Assembly (NCBI GenBank): GCA_905201285.1
Contig: CAJKNM010000016.1
Location: 1-26,310, forward strand
Direction: 5' to 3'
DNA from: an uncultured Eubacteriales bacterium
GTDB taxonomy: Bacteria > Bacillota > Clostridia > Monoglobales > Monoglobaceae
DNA: 26,310 nucleotides
Of this stretch, positions 15,319 to 22,257 are shown one piece after another. The position numbers and the translations under genes are program-made. The notes beneath the pieces were generated by a model that had not been told where the DNA came from, did not search any database, and saw nothing but the letters and a program-made list of their open reading frames with translations. The first letter of the stretch is position 1, and every line of letters starts with the position of its first letter.

Positions 15319-16695
15319 ATGATTCATCAATATAAATTCGGCGAATATAATATAGTTATCGATGTCTGTTCCGGGGCGCTTCATATAGTTGATGACCCTA
15401 CATATGACATTATTTCTATGTTTGAAGCATCAAACCGCGATACGGTTATCTCCAAAACCGCGGAAAAGTATAAAGATATTTCTCTTGATGAGATTGAAGA
15501 ATGTTATGCTCAGGTTGCCGGGCTTAAAGAATCGGGCAAGCTTTTTACAGAGGATACATTTGAGCCGATGGCCGGTACGCTAAAGGCAAAGACCTCGGGC
15601 GTTGTCAAGGCGCTTTGCCTGCATATCGCCCACACCTGTAACCTTAACTGTTCATACTGCTTCGCGAGCCAGGGCAAGTATCACGGCGAGCGTGCCCTTA
15701 TGAGCTTTGAGGTCGGAAAGCGGGCGCTTGACTTTCTTATCGAAAATTCGGGAACACGGCGCAATCTTGAGGTGGACTTCTTCGGCGGCGAGCCGCTTAT
15801 GAATTTTGACGTGGTAAAGAAGCTTGTCGAATATGCTCGAAGTATCGAAAAGGAAAAGAACAAAAACTTTCGCTTTACTCTGACGACAAACGGCGTTCTT
15901 GTCGACAAAGACGTGATTGATTTTGCAAACCGCGAGATGAGTAATGTTGTATTAAGCCTCGACGGCCGAAAAGAAGTTCACGACCGCTATAGAGTTGATT
16001 ATTCCGGTAACGGGAGCTGGGATAAAATCGTGCCTAAGTTTCAGGAATTTGTCAAAGCACGCGGCGGAAAAAATTATTATATGCGCGGAACCTTTACTCA
16101 CGCAAACCCCGACTTTCTCGAGGACATAAAAACTATGCTTGACCTCGGCTTTACAGAGCTGAGTATGGAGCCGGTTGTTGCGGCAGAGGGTGACCCCGCA
16201 GCATTGACCGAAGCGGACAAGCCTATCGTTCTCAAACAATATGAAGAGCTTGCAAGGCTTATGCTGAAACGCGATAAGGAGGGGCGGCCATTCACCTTCT
16301 ATCACTATATGATTGATTTAAAAGGCGGCCCGTGTATTTATAAGCGAATTTCCGGCTGCGGCTCGGGAACCGAATATATGGCGGTCACCCCATGGGGGGA
16401 TTTATACCCCTGTCATCAGTTTGTCGGTGACGAAAAATTCAAGCTCGGCGATATTTGGAAGGGCGTTGACAACACCGCCGTTCAAAACGAATTTGCCTCA
16501 TGTAACGTATACGCAAGAGAGGATTGCCGCGACTGTTGGGCAAAGCTCTATTGCTCGGGCGGCTGTGCCGCAAACGCATATCACTCAACCGGCTCTGTCA
16601 GAGGTATCTATAAGTATGGATGCGACCTCTTCCGCAAGAGAATGGAATGTGCGATAGCTGTTGCTGTCGCAAGAGAGCTGGGTGACGCGGAATGA
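15319..16695 (+). CDS. scfB: SCIFF peptide maturase (radical SAM/SPASM thioether-forming enzyme)
   Basis: A 458-residue radical SAM enzyme. The N-terminal ~90 residues, rich in short strands and helices, fit the RiPP recognition element that binds the precursor leader. The radical SAM cluster motif CNLNCSYC is at 107-114 (Cys107, Cys111, Cys114), with DFFGGEP in the core. The C-terminal SPASM region has GGPCIYK, GCGSGTEYMAVTPWGDLYPCHQF, CRDCWAKLYCSGGCAAN and YGCDLFRKRMEC, giving the cysteines for two auxiliary 4Fe-4S clusters. The family installs Cys-to-residue thioether links in the SCIFF precursor. I chose the ATG at 15319, 7 bases after GAGGAG; an in-frame GTG at 15304 overlaps that site. 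It overlaps the decarboxylase gene by 4 bases (ATGA). Confidence 0.95.
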   Translation: MIHQYKFGEYNIVIDVCSGALHIVDDPTYDIISMFEASNRDTVISKTAEKYKDISLDEIEECYAQVAGLKESGKLFTEDTFEPMAGTLKAKTSGVVKALCLHIAHTCNLNCSYCFASQGKYHGERALMSFEVGKRALDFLIENSGTRRNLEVDFFGGEPLMNFDVVKKLVEYARSIEKEKNKNFRFTLTTNGVLVDKDVIDFANREMSNVVLSLDGRKEVHDRYRVDYSGNGSWDKIVPKFQEFVKARGGKNYYMRGTFTHANPDFLEDIKTMLDLGFTELSMEPVVAAEGDPAALTEADKPIVLKQYEELARLMLKRDKEGRPFTFYHYMIDLKGGPCIYKRISGCGSGTEYMAVTPWGDLYPCHQFVGDEKFKLGDIWKGVDNTAVQNEFASCNVYAREDCRDCWAKLYCSGGCAANAYHSTGSVRGIYKYGCDLFRKRMECAIAVAVARELGDAE

Positions 16696-18023
16696 ATACC
16701 CCTATATGCGATTTTGTAAAAAACTATTCAAAGGCTCATCCGACGCGCCTTCATATGCCCGGGCATAAGGGTGTTCCGCTTTTGGGCTTTGAGCCGCTTG
16801 ACATAACCGAGGTAGACGGTGCCGATGAGCTTTTCGCACCGGCCGGAATCATTGCCGAAAGCGAAGCGTGCGCGTCCGAAATATTCGGCGCGCACACTTT
16901 ATATTCCGCGGCGGGTTCCACCCTTTGTATTCAGACGATGCTTCAACTCTTGGCATCATACGCCGTATTAAAGGGCGAAAGACCGCGGATTCTCGCCGTC
17001 AGGAATGCCCACAGGGCATTCATAAACACCTGTGCCCTTCTCGATATAGATATTGACTGGCTCTTCCCGGCAGGCGGAACATATCATAGCTGCGTAATTA
17101 CCCCCGATGAGGTTGAAGCCGCTGTATCGGCCTGCCGCCCGACCGCGGTATATCTGACAAGCCCCGACTATACGGGGTGCATCACCGATATAGCCGGCAT
17201 AGCCGAAGTTTGCCGCAGGAACAAAATTCTTCTTGCGGTTGACAATGCGCACGGTGCATACCTCAAATTCCTTCGGAAATCGCTTCACCCAATCGACCTC
17301 GGCGCCGATATATGCTGTGACTCGACACACAAAACACTTCCCGTTATTACCGGAGGTGCATATCTTCACATTTCACACAACGCCCCAAGTCTGCTCACAC
17401 AGCGGGCAAAGGCGGCAATGTCTCTGTTTGGCTCAAGCAGTCCGTCTTATCTCATACTGCAATCGCTTGACGCGGTAAACGGATATATCGATAAATATAA
17501 AACCGCTCTCGCCGATTTTATACCCAAAGCCAAACGGCTGAAATTAATTATTGAAGAACACGGAATCGAAACCTTTGGCGATGAACCGCTTAAAATCACG
17601 ATTAAACCGAAAAGCTTCGGCTATACGGGCATTGAAATTGCAAAGCTTCTAATGTCAAACGGTATCTACCCCGAGTTTTATGACCCTGATTTCGTTGTAC
17701 TTATGCTTTCGCCGCAAAACAGCAAGGCCGACCTCAACAAGGCGGGTGATGTCCTATGCTCACTCACACAGAGGGAGGGTATTAAAACCACTCCTCCGCC
17801 CGTTCCGAAGCCGAAACATATTCTTTCGCCGAGAGATGTTATTTTCAGAGAAACAGAGGTTATTCCGATAGATGAATGTCTCGGCCGCGTCTGTGCTTTG
17901 TCGGTAATAAGCTGTCCTCCTGCGATTCCTCTCTCGGTCTGCGGTGAGGTAATAGACTCTTCGGTTATTGAAAGCCTTAGGTATTACGGCATAACAAAAT
18001 GCACGGTTTGTAAGGGAATTTAA
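16692..18023 (+). CDS. Orn/Lys/Arg decarboxylase family PLP enzyme
   Basis: A 443-residue fold-type I PLP protein of the Orn/Lys/Arg decarboxylase (SpeA/YaaO-like) group. It opens with HMPGHKG (21-27), a hallmark of the family, then has SAAGST (72-77), SPDYTG (157-162), AVDNAHGAY with Asp184, and DSTHKTLP with the Schiff-base Lys214. It lacks the N-terminal wing domain of the large inducible decarboxylases and is a little shorter than the ~480-residue Bacillus forms. Substrate cannot be told from the sequence. The ATG lies in the ATGA overlap with the scfB stop, so translation of the two is probably coupled. In Bacillus a relative (yaaO) sits near dnaX, so ancestry of the locus could also explain its position. 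Confidence 0.87.
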   Translation: MNTPICDFVKNYSKAHPTRLHMPGHKGVPLLGFEPLDITEVDGADELFAPAGIIAESEACASEIFGAHTLYSAAGSTLCIQTMLQLLASYAVLKGERPRILAVRNAHRAFINTCALLDIDIDWLFPAGGTYHSCVITPDEVEAAVSACRPTAVYLTSPDYTGCITDIAGIAEVCRRNKILLAVDNAHGAYLKFLRKSLHPIDLGADICCDSTHKTLPVITGGAYLHISHNAPSLLTQRAKAAMSLFGSSSPSYLILQSLDAVNGYIDKYKTALADFIPKAKRLKLIIEEHGIETFGDEPLKITIKPKSFGYTGIEIAKLLMSNGIYPEFYDPDFVVLMLSPQNSKADLNKAGDVLCSLTQREGIKTTPPPVPKPKHILSPRDVIFRETEVIPIDECLGRVCALSVISCPPAIPLSVCGEVIDSSVIESLRYYGITKCTVCKGI

Positions 18024-18132
18024 AGAACCGCAGGCTGTCACAATTTTTTTATTCAGCGAAGGCCGGCGGTTAAACGGTCTCAGTAAATAAATCAATACCC
18101 GGCAATTCAATAAATATTTTATTATTCCGCCC

Positions 18133-18161
18133 TTGACAAACGTGTCTAAAAGTTCTATAAT
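18133..18161 (+). promoter_or_regulatory. Promoter of the HMA/Cys-rich membrane protein gene
   Basis: TTGACA (18133-18138), a 17-base spacer and TATAAT (18156-18161) match the consensus exactly. The -10 hexamer and the start site fall inside the palindrome at 18157-18188. Such a strong promoter under a large operator suggests a repressed rather than an activated gene. The rest of the gap from 18024 shows no gene and no convincing terminator. Confidence 0.88.
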
Positions 18162-18188
18162 ATAGTTAGCTAAAGCTAACTATATTAT
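18157..18188. promoter_or_regulatory. 32-bp palindromic operator, metalloregulator-like
   Basis: Perfect 15-base arms ATAATATAGTTAGCT (18157-18171) and AGCTAACTATATTAT (18174-18188) flank a 2-base AA centre. The core TTAGCTAAAGCTAA recalls DtxR/IdeR/MntR-type boxes (TTAG...CTAA half sites). It covers the -10 and the expected start of the downstream gene, the usual place for a repressor site. The identity of the regulator is inference; none is encoded nearby. Confidence 0.75.
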
Positions 18189-18207
18189 GTGATAAGGAGA
18201 GATTTTT

Positions 18208-18573
18208 ATGTCTACTGTTATAATTTGTATTGTTATCGCGGTTATCTGTGCATATGCGGTGTTCAGCTATGCAAAGAAGATCAAGGGCGGATGCTGCGGC
18301 GGCGGTGGCGGCGATATACGTATCAAACCCGATGATACAAACACATCTCACTATCCGTATATGGCTATTGTCCACATAGACGGTATGACCTGTTCTCACT
18401 GTAAAATGAGGGTCGAAAATGCTTTTAATAATATTGACGGATGCTATGCAAAGGTAAACCTAAAGAAGAACCTCGCCGAGGTTCTGTCAAAGCATCCGAT
18501 AGACAATGAATCATTAAGAAAGACTGTTGAAAGAGCCGGCTATACATTCATAAAAGCCGAAATCGAAAAATAG
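18208..18573 (+). CDS. One-TM Cys-rich protein with heavy-metal-associated (HMA) domain
   Basis: A 121-residue protein in two parts. Residues 3-20 form a transmembrane helix, followed by a basic stretch (KKIK) and KGGCCGGGGG, a pattern like the short FeoB-associated Cys-rich membrane proteins. Residues 51-118 form an HMA ferredoxin-like domain with GMTCSHC (59-65), whose Cys62 and Cys65 bind Cu(I), Zn(II) or similar ions, followed by VNLKKNLAEVL. Topology most likely leaves the HMA domain cytoplasmic, where it could hand metal to or take it from a transporter. No P-type ATPase or Feo gene is adjacent. AAGGAG lies 8 bases before the ATG. The palindrome at the promoter suggests metal-responsive control. 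The specific metal is unknown. Confidence 0.85.
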   Translation: MSTVIICIVIAVICAYAVFSYAKKIKGGCCGGGGGDIRIKPDDTNTSHYPYMAIVHIDGMTCSHCKMRVENAFNNIDGCYAKVNLKKNLAEVLSKHPIDNESLRKTVERAGYTFIKAEIEK

Positions 18574-18574
18574 A

Positions 18575-18757
18575 TTAAAGACTTTTAAGGCGCATAACAT
18601 CGCGCATTTCGTATGCTGTTCTTCTTAAAGACTCTGCCGTCCCGATATATTCGCCGTATTTATGAAGTTCCATCTGAAGTTCAATTGAAAGTGACATAAA
18701 AAACATCCGGCAGCTATGACTTTTGTTTATCAGCTGAGTTAAATTTTGATATTTCAT
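18575..18757 (-). CDS. Small hypothetical protein, 60 residues
   Basis: A minus-strand frame of 60 codons starts at the ATG at 18757 with GGAG 7 bases upstream. A longer frame reaching 18823 would use a start without a ribosome site and run through an inverted repeat. The product is predicted mostly helical (SLSIELQMELHKYGEYIGTAESLRRTAYEMRDVMRLKSL) with no TM segment or motif that I recognise. It ends one base from the stop of the convergent HMA gene. The absence of other coding in the interval, the good ribosome site and the amphipathic helix favour a real gene, but no family is recognised. Confidence 0.5.
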   Translation of the reverse strand: MKYQNLTQLINKSHSCRMFFMSLSIELQMELHKYGEYIGTAESLRRTAYEMRDVMRLKSL

Positions 18758-18766
18758 AGTGAATCT

Positions 18767-18815
18767 CCGCCCTATGCAAGTTTTTATTTTATTATTTGCA
18801 TAGAGCGGAATTTTT
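18767..18815 (+). terminator. Interrupted hairpin with T-run, convergent-region terminator or leader hairpin
   Basis: CCGC-c-CTATGCAA (18767-18779) pairs with TTGCATAG-a-GCGG (18796-18808), twelve pairs with one mismatch around a 16-base T-rich loop, then AATTTTTAT. On the plus strand it could stop transcription coming from the HMA gene. On the minus strand the same hairpin would lie in the leader of the 60-residue gene, ending at its ribosome site. Confidence 0.55.
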
Positions 18816-18823
18816 ATAAGCAC

Positions 18824-18851
18824 TTGACATTTATTTTAAAATCGTTATAAT
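18824..18851 (+). promoter_or_regulatory. Promoter of the endonuclease IV-like / M24 peptidase unit
   Basis: TTGACA (18824-18829), a 16-base spacer and TATAAT (18846-18851) precede the gene at 18905 with a leader of about 45 bases containing GGGAGGAA. Confidence 0.8.
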
Positions 18852-18904
18852 AGGTACAAACGCTAAATTTTGTTAATGCAAAAAAGATGTGGGAGGAATA
18901 AAAT

Positions 18905-19768
18905 ATGTATGCAAGCTTCGGAACGGCGGGAAGCTGTGAAGCGTTTTATGATGCGGGTGGCAAATCCGCTCTTGAAATGCCGAAATGGCTCAGCGAGCAT
19001 AATCTTGACTGTTTTGAATATCAATGCGGCAGGGGTGTAAAAATTTCTGATGATGCGGCTCGGCTTCTCGGGGAGAGAGCAGAGGAATTCGGCATTGCGC
19101 TTTCGATTCACGCCCCTTATTATATAAGCTTATCCTCGACCGATGAACAGAAACGAAAAAACAGCGTGGAATATATCCTACAGACGCTTCATGCCGCAAG
19201 GTGTATGAACGCCGACAGAATTGTTGTGCATTCAGGTTCGTGCGGAAGCATCACCCGCCGCGAGGCGTTATCTCTCGCCTCAGACACACTGAGGGCGGCA
19301 ATCTCCGCCGCCGATGAACATGGCTTTGGGGATATTCATATCTGTCCGGAGACAATGGGAAAGGTAAAACAGCTCGGAAGTGTTGACGAGGTTATAAAGC
19401 TCTGTCAGATAGATGAAAGGCTGATTCCGACTATGGACTTCGGCCACATCAACGCGATGACCCTCGGCGGTCTCAAAGATAAAGCCGATTTTGAGGCGGT
19501 TTTTGATGCGATAGGAAATAAACTCGGAAGTGAAAGGGCGTCAAGCTTTCACATTCATTACAGCAGGATTGAATACACCAACGCCGGGGAAAAGAAGCAT
19601 CACACATACGCAGAGACCGAGTTTGAGCCCGAGTTTGAACCTATCGCCGAAATCATGGCAGAGCGCGGAGCGACTCCGCGGATAATCTGTGAAACCGCGG
19701 GGACCCAGACGAAGGACGCTCAAGAACTTAAAAAAATATATATGAATCTGATTGAACGGGAGCGGTGA
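18905..19768 (+). CDS. Endonuclease IV-like TIM-barrel protein
   Basis: A 287-residue AP-endonuclease-family-2 TIM barrel. The metal-site motifs of endonuclease IV can be followed in order: SIHAPYY (His69), VVHSGS (His109), CPETMG (Glu149), TMDFGHINA (Asp178, His181), SFHIHYS (His216) and ICETAG (Glu263). Where E. coli Nfo has an Asp-Arg-His motif this protein reads GEKKHHTYAE (228-237), so the aspartate ligand of that motif seems to be absent while His232/His233 remain. It may be a divergent abasic-site endonuclease (nfo-like) or a sugar-isomerase-like relative using the same fold. GGGAGGAA precedes the ATG. The M24 peptidase gene starts 5 bases after its stop, so the two are co-transcribed. 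Confidence 0.8.
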   Translation: MYASFGTAGSCEAFYDAGGKSALEMPKWLSEHNLDCFEYQCGRGVKISDDAARLLGERAEEFGIALSIHAPYYISLSSTDEQKRKNSVEYILQTLHAARCMNADRIVVHSGSCGSITRREALSLASDTLRAAISAADEHGFGDIHICPETMGKVKQLGSVDEVIKLCQIDERLIPTMDFGHINAMTLGGLKDKADFEAVFDAIGNKLGSERASSFHIHYSRIEYTNAGEKKHHTYAETEFEPEFEPIAEIMAERGATPRIICETAGTQTKDAQELKKIYMNLIERER

Positions 19769-19773
19769 TTTTT

Positions 19774-20832
19774 ATGTGGAGAAAGCTTAACGATATATTA
19801 AAAGAGGTTGACGCAGTAATGATTACCTCGGCACCGAATCTGCGTTATTTCAGCGGATTTGCCGGCGGCGAAGGCGTCTGTGTTATAGGAAGCGGCTTTA
19901 AGTTTTTATTTGTGGATTCGAGGTATACTGTCGCGGCGGTAAACGAGGCCCCTGAATTTGAGGTTATTGAATTCCGCGGCGGAAAGCTGTGTGATGAAAT
20001 TAATTCGCGGCTTAAATCCCGGTCGGTCACTAAGCTCGGCTTTGAAAACGGTGAAATGACCGTCTTTGAATACGATGTATACCGCGAAAAACTTTCCGGG
20101 ATAGAATTTGTCGGTCTCGGGTCACGGCTCACCGAGCTTCGTATGATAAAGACCAATGCCGAAATCGAACTTATGAAAACCGCTGAGGGCATAGGCGACG
20201 CAGCGTTTTCCGAGGTTCTTCCGATGATAAAGGCGGGTGTGGCGGAATGTGAAATCGCCGCCGAGCTTGAATATCGGATGCGGCGGCACGGCGCTGACAA
20301 AACCTCGTTTGACACCATAGTTGTTTCGGGTATAAAATCAAGTATGCCGCACGGAATCCCGAGCGATAAAAGGCTCGAACGCGGCGACTTTGTAACTATG
20401 GATTTTGGCTGTGTATACAAAGGCTATTGCTCGGATATGACAAGAACGGTTGTCATCGAAAAGGCCGATGACGAACAGATTAAGATATATAACACCGTGC
20501 TTTCCGCCCAGCTTAAGGGCCTTGAAACAATCAGAGCGGGCATAAAGGGCAAGGATGCCGACCGTGCCGCACGGGATATTATCTCCGGCGCGGGGTACGG
20601 CAGGTGTTTCGGCCATTCCCTCGGTCACGGCGTTGGGCTTGTTATACATGAGCTTCCGAATCTCTCGCCCGCGTCTGAAATTACGCTTTGTGAAAATATG
20701 ATTGTCACCTGTGAGCCCGGAATTTATGTTGAGGGCTTCGGCGGTGTCAGAATTGAGGATATGGTTGCCGTTACAAAAAACGGTGTAGAAAACCTTGCCT
20801 CATCCCCCAAAGAACTAATAATATGCGGATAA
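19774..20832 (+). CDS. M24 family aminopeptidase (Xaa-Pro aminopeptidase/dipeptidase type)
   Basis: A 352-residue creatinase-fold metallopeptidase. An N-terminal domain of about 120 residues (SAPNLRYFSGFAGGEG...LFVDSRYTVAA) precedes the pita-bread catalytic domain. The five dinuclear metal ligands are present: Asp210 (TMDFG), Asp221 (CSDMTRT), His285 (GHSLGHGVG), Glu314 (CEPGIY) and Glu328 (VRIEDM). Members release an N-terminal residue before proline or cleave Xaa-Pro dipeptides in the cytoplasm; the exact specificity is not visible. I chose the ATG at 19774, with GGGAG upstream, over an in-frame GTG at 19765 that overlaps the stop of the preceding gene. In many Firmicutes a similar gene precedes efp, but no efp follows here. 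Confidence 0.9.
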   Translation: MWRKLNDILKEVDAVMITSAPNLRYFSGFAGGEGVCVIGSGFKFLFVDSRYTVAAVNEAPEFEVIEFRGGKLCDEINSRLKSRSVTKLGFENGEMTVFEYDVYREKLSGIEFVGLGSRLTELRMIKTNAEIELMKTAEGIGDAAFSEVLPMIKAGVAECEIAAELEYRMRRHGADKTSFDTIVVSGIKSSMPHGIPSDKRLERGDFVTMDFGCVYKGYCSDMTRTVVIEKADDEQIKIYNTVLSAQLKGLETIRAGIKGKDADRAARDIISGAGYGRCFGHSLGHGVGLVIHELPNLSPASEITLCENMIVTCEPGIYVEGFGGVRIEDMVAVTKNGVENLASSPKELIICG

Positions 20833-20916
20833 ACCGTTTTATATTGAATTAACACATTATCGGGAAAACGCATATGATTTAATAGAATTAACAGAAAATA
20901 TTTAATGGAGTTTATT

Positions 20917-22128
20917 ATGAGTTTTAAAAATGGTTATTCACACACTATCCACGCGTGTTATGTTGCTTATATAACACAGGCCATTGCGGCGAACTATGTG
21001 CCGCTGTTGTTTATAACCTTTCAGCACACCTATTCCGTCTCGCTGGCGCAAATAAGCATACTTATCGCGGTCACCTTTATTATTCAAATGTTTGTCGATG
21101 TAATTTCGACAAGCTTTGTTGACAAAATCGGCAGAAGAGTCTGTGTTGTTGCCGCACATCTTATGGCGGCGGCAGGATTTATTATGCTGGGAACGCTTCC
21201 CGACCTATTTAGGAATCCGTTTTACGGGATTCTGACAGCTTGCTTTTTCTATTCAATAGGAAGCGGACTGATTGAAGTTCTCGTAAGTCCGCTTGTGGAA
21301 TCGTGTCCGACCGACCATAAAGCGTCGGCAATGGCGCTTTTACACTCCTTCTTCAGTTGGGGAACAGTCCTGGTAGTCCTTCTATCCACGCTTTTCTTCA
21401 ATATTTTCGGGATAGGAAACTGGCGGATACTCACCATGCTGTGGGCTGTTCTTCCCCTGGTAACGGCATTCCTCTTCACCCAGGTTCCGATTAACTCCTC
21501 CGACGAAACGGTGGGCGGCGGTATGACAGCTCTTTTCCGCCACAAGATTATATGGCCGCTTATTTTAATGATGATTGCCGGCGGTGCGTCTGAGGTTGCT
21601 ATGAGCCAATGGGCGTCTGCCTTTGCCGAAAGCGGCCTGCACGTATCAAAAACCATGGGTGACCTTATGGGGCCGTGTATGTTCGCAATCCTTATGGGAA
21701 TAGGCAGGACTTTTTATTCGGGTCTTGTCAAGCGTTTTGACCTCGTCAGATATATGATTATCTGTGCCGTGCTCTGTGTAATAACATACCTTACAGCGGC
21801 GCTGTCACATAATTCGGTCGTGGCTCTGGCGGGCTGCGCCGCAACAGGTTTCTGTGTCGGTGTATTCTGGCCGGGAACATACAGCTATGCTGCCCGGATT
21901 ATTCCGACAGGAGGAACCGCTATGTTCGGAATCCTTGCATTCGCCGGCGACATCGGCTGCACTGTCGGCCCCGGCCTTGTCGGAGCGGTATCCGGCGCCT
22001 TTGACAACAATCTGAAATTCGGATTGCTCGCCGCCGTGGTCTATCCCTTAATTATGATAGCCGCCGCAGGGTTTATTATGATTATAACAAAAAAGGGTGC
22101 CGACACAGTAAAAAAGGATGCAAAATAA
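20917..22128 (+). CDS. MFS transporter
   Basis: A membrane protein of about 403 residues with some 12 predicted helices in two halves. The first half has the MFS signature between helices 2 and 3 (DKIGRRVCVV). Helix 5 has LLHSFFSWGTVLVVLLS, and the second half contains GRTFYSG and AGDIGCTVGPGLVG. It belongs to the general sugar/drug MFS group; the substrate cannot be inferred. The second Met of the frame is chosen as start because GGAG, which overlaps the first in-frame ATG 12 bases upstream, is correctly spaced for it. It lies alone between the M24 peptidase and gyrA. Two copies of GAATTAACA lie upstream. Confidence 0.83.
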   Translation: MSFKNGYSHTIHACYVAYITQAIAANYVPLLFITFQHTYSVSLAQISILIAVTFIIQMFVDVISTSFVDKIGRRVCVVAAHLMAAAGFIMLGTLPDLFRNPFYGILTACFFYSIGSGLIEVLVSPLVESCPTDHKASAMALLHSFFSWGTVLVVLLSTLFFNIFGIGNWRILTMLWAVLPLVTAFLFTQVPINSSDETVGGGMTALFRHKIIWPLILMMIAGGASEVAMSQWASAFAESGLHVSKTMGDLMGPCMFAILMGIGRTFYSGLVKRFDLVRYMIICAVLCVITYLTAALSHNSVVALAGCAATGFCVGVFWPGTYSYAARIIPTGGTAMFGILAFAGDIGCTVGPGLVGAVSGAFDNNLKFGLLAAVVYPLIMIAAAGFIMIITKKGADTVKKDAK

Positions 22129-22207
22129 AAAATTCGGTGTGATTTTGCTCTTAAAAAAGGATATTTAGAATTTGCGGCGAATATAAAAAGGATGGATAAA
22201 AACAAAT

Positions 22208-22227
22208 AAGGCTGAAAAATCAGCCTT
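22208..22227 (+). other. Hairpin in the gyrA leader
   Basis: AAGGCTGA and TCAGCCTT pair over 8 bases around AAAA, directly followed by GACAATATAC instead of a T-run. It could end the MFS transcript only weakly. The second arm continues into TTGACA, but no acceptable -10 follows at the right distance before the gyrA start. No clear gyrA promoter was identified. Confidence 0.4.
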
Positions 22228-22257
22228 GACAATATACTACTGATAGGAGATAAAACT

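Noticed and set aside
19845..20420. Minus-strand open frame of 191 codons opposite the M24 peptidase
   Set aside because: Composition-driven shadow: Ser/Ile/Pro-rich product without a recognisable domain, antisense to a gene with all five metal ligands.
22226..22257. TTGACA at 22226-22231 as the gyrA promoter
   Set aside because: At 17-base spacing the -10 would be GATAAA, only a few bases before the ATG, leaving no room for a leader and overlapping the ribosome site.
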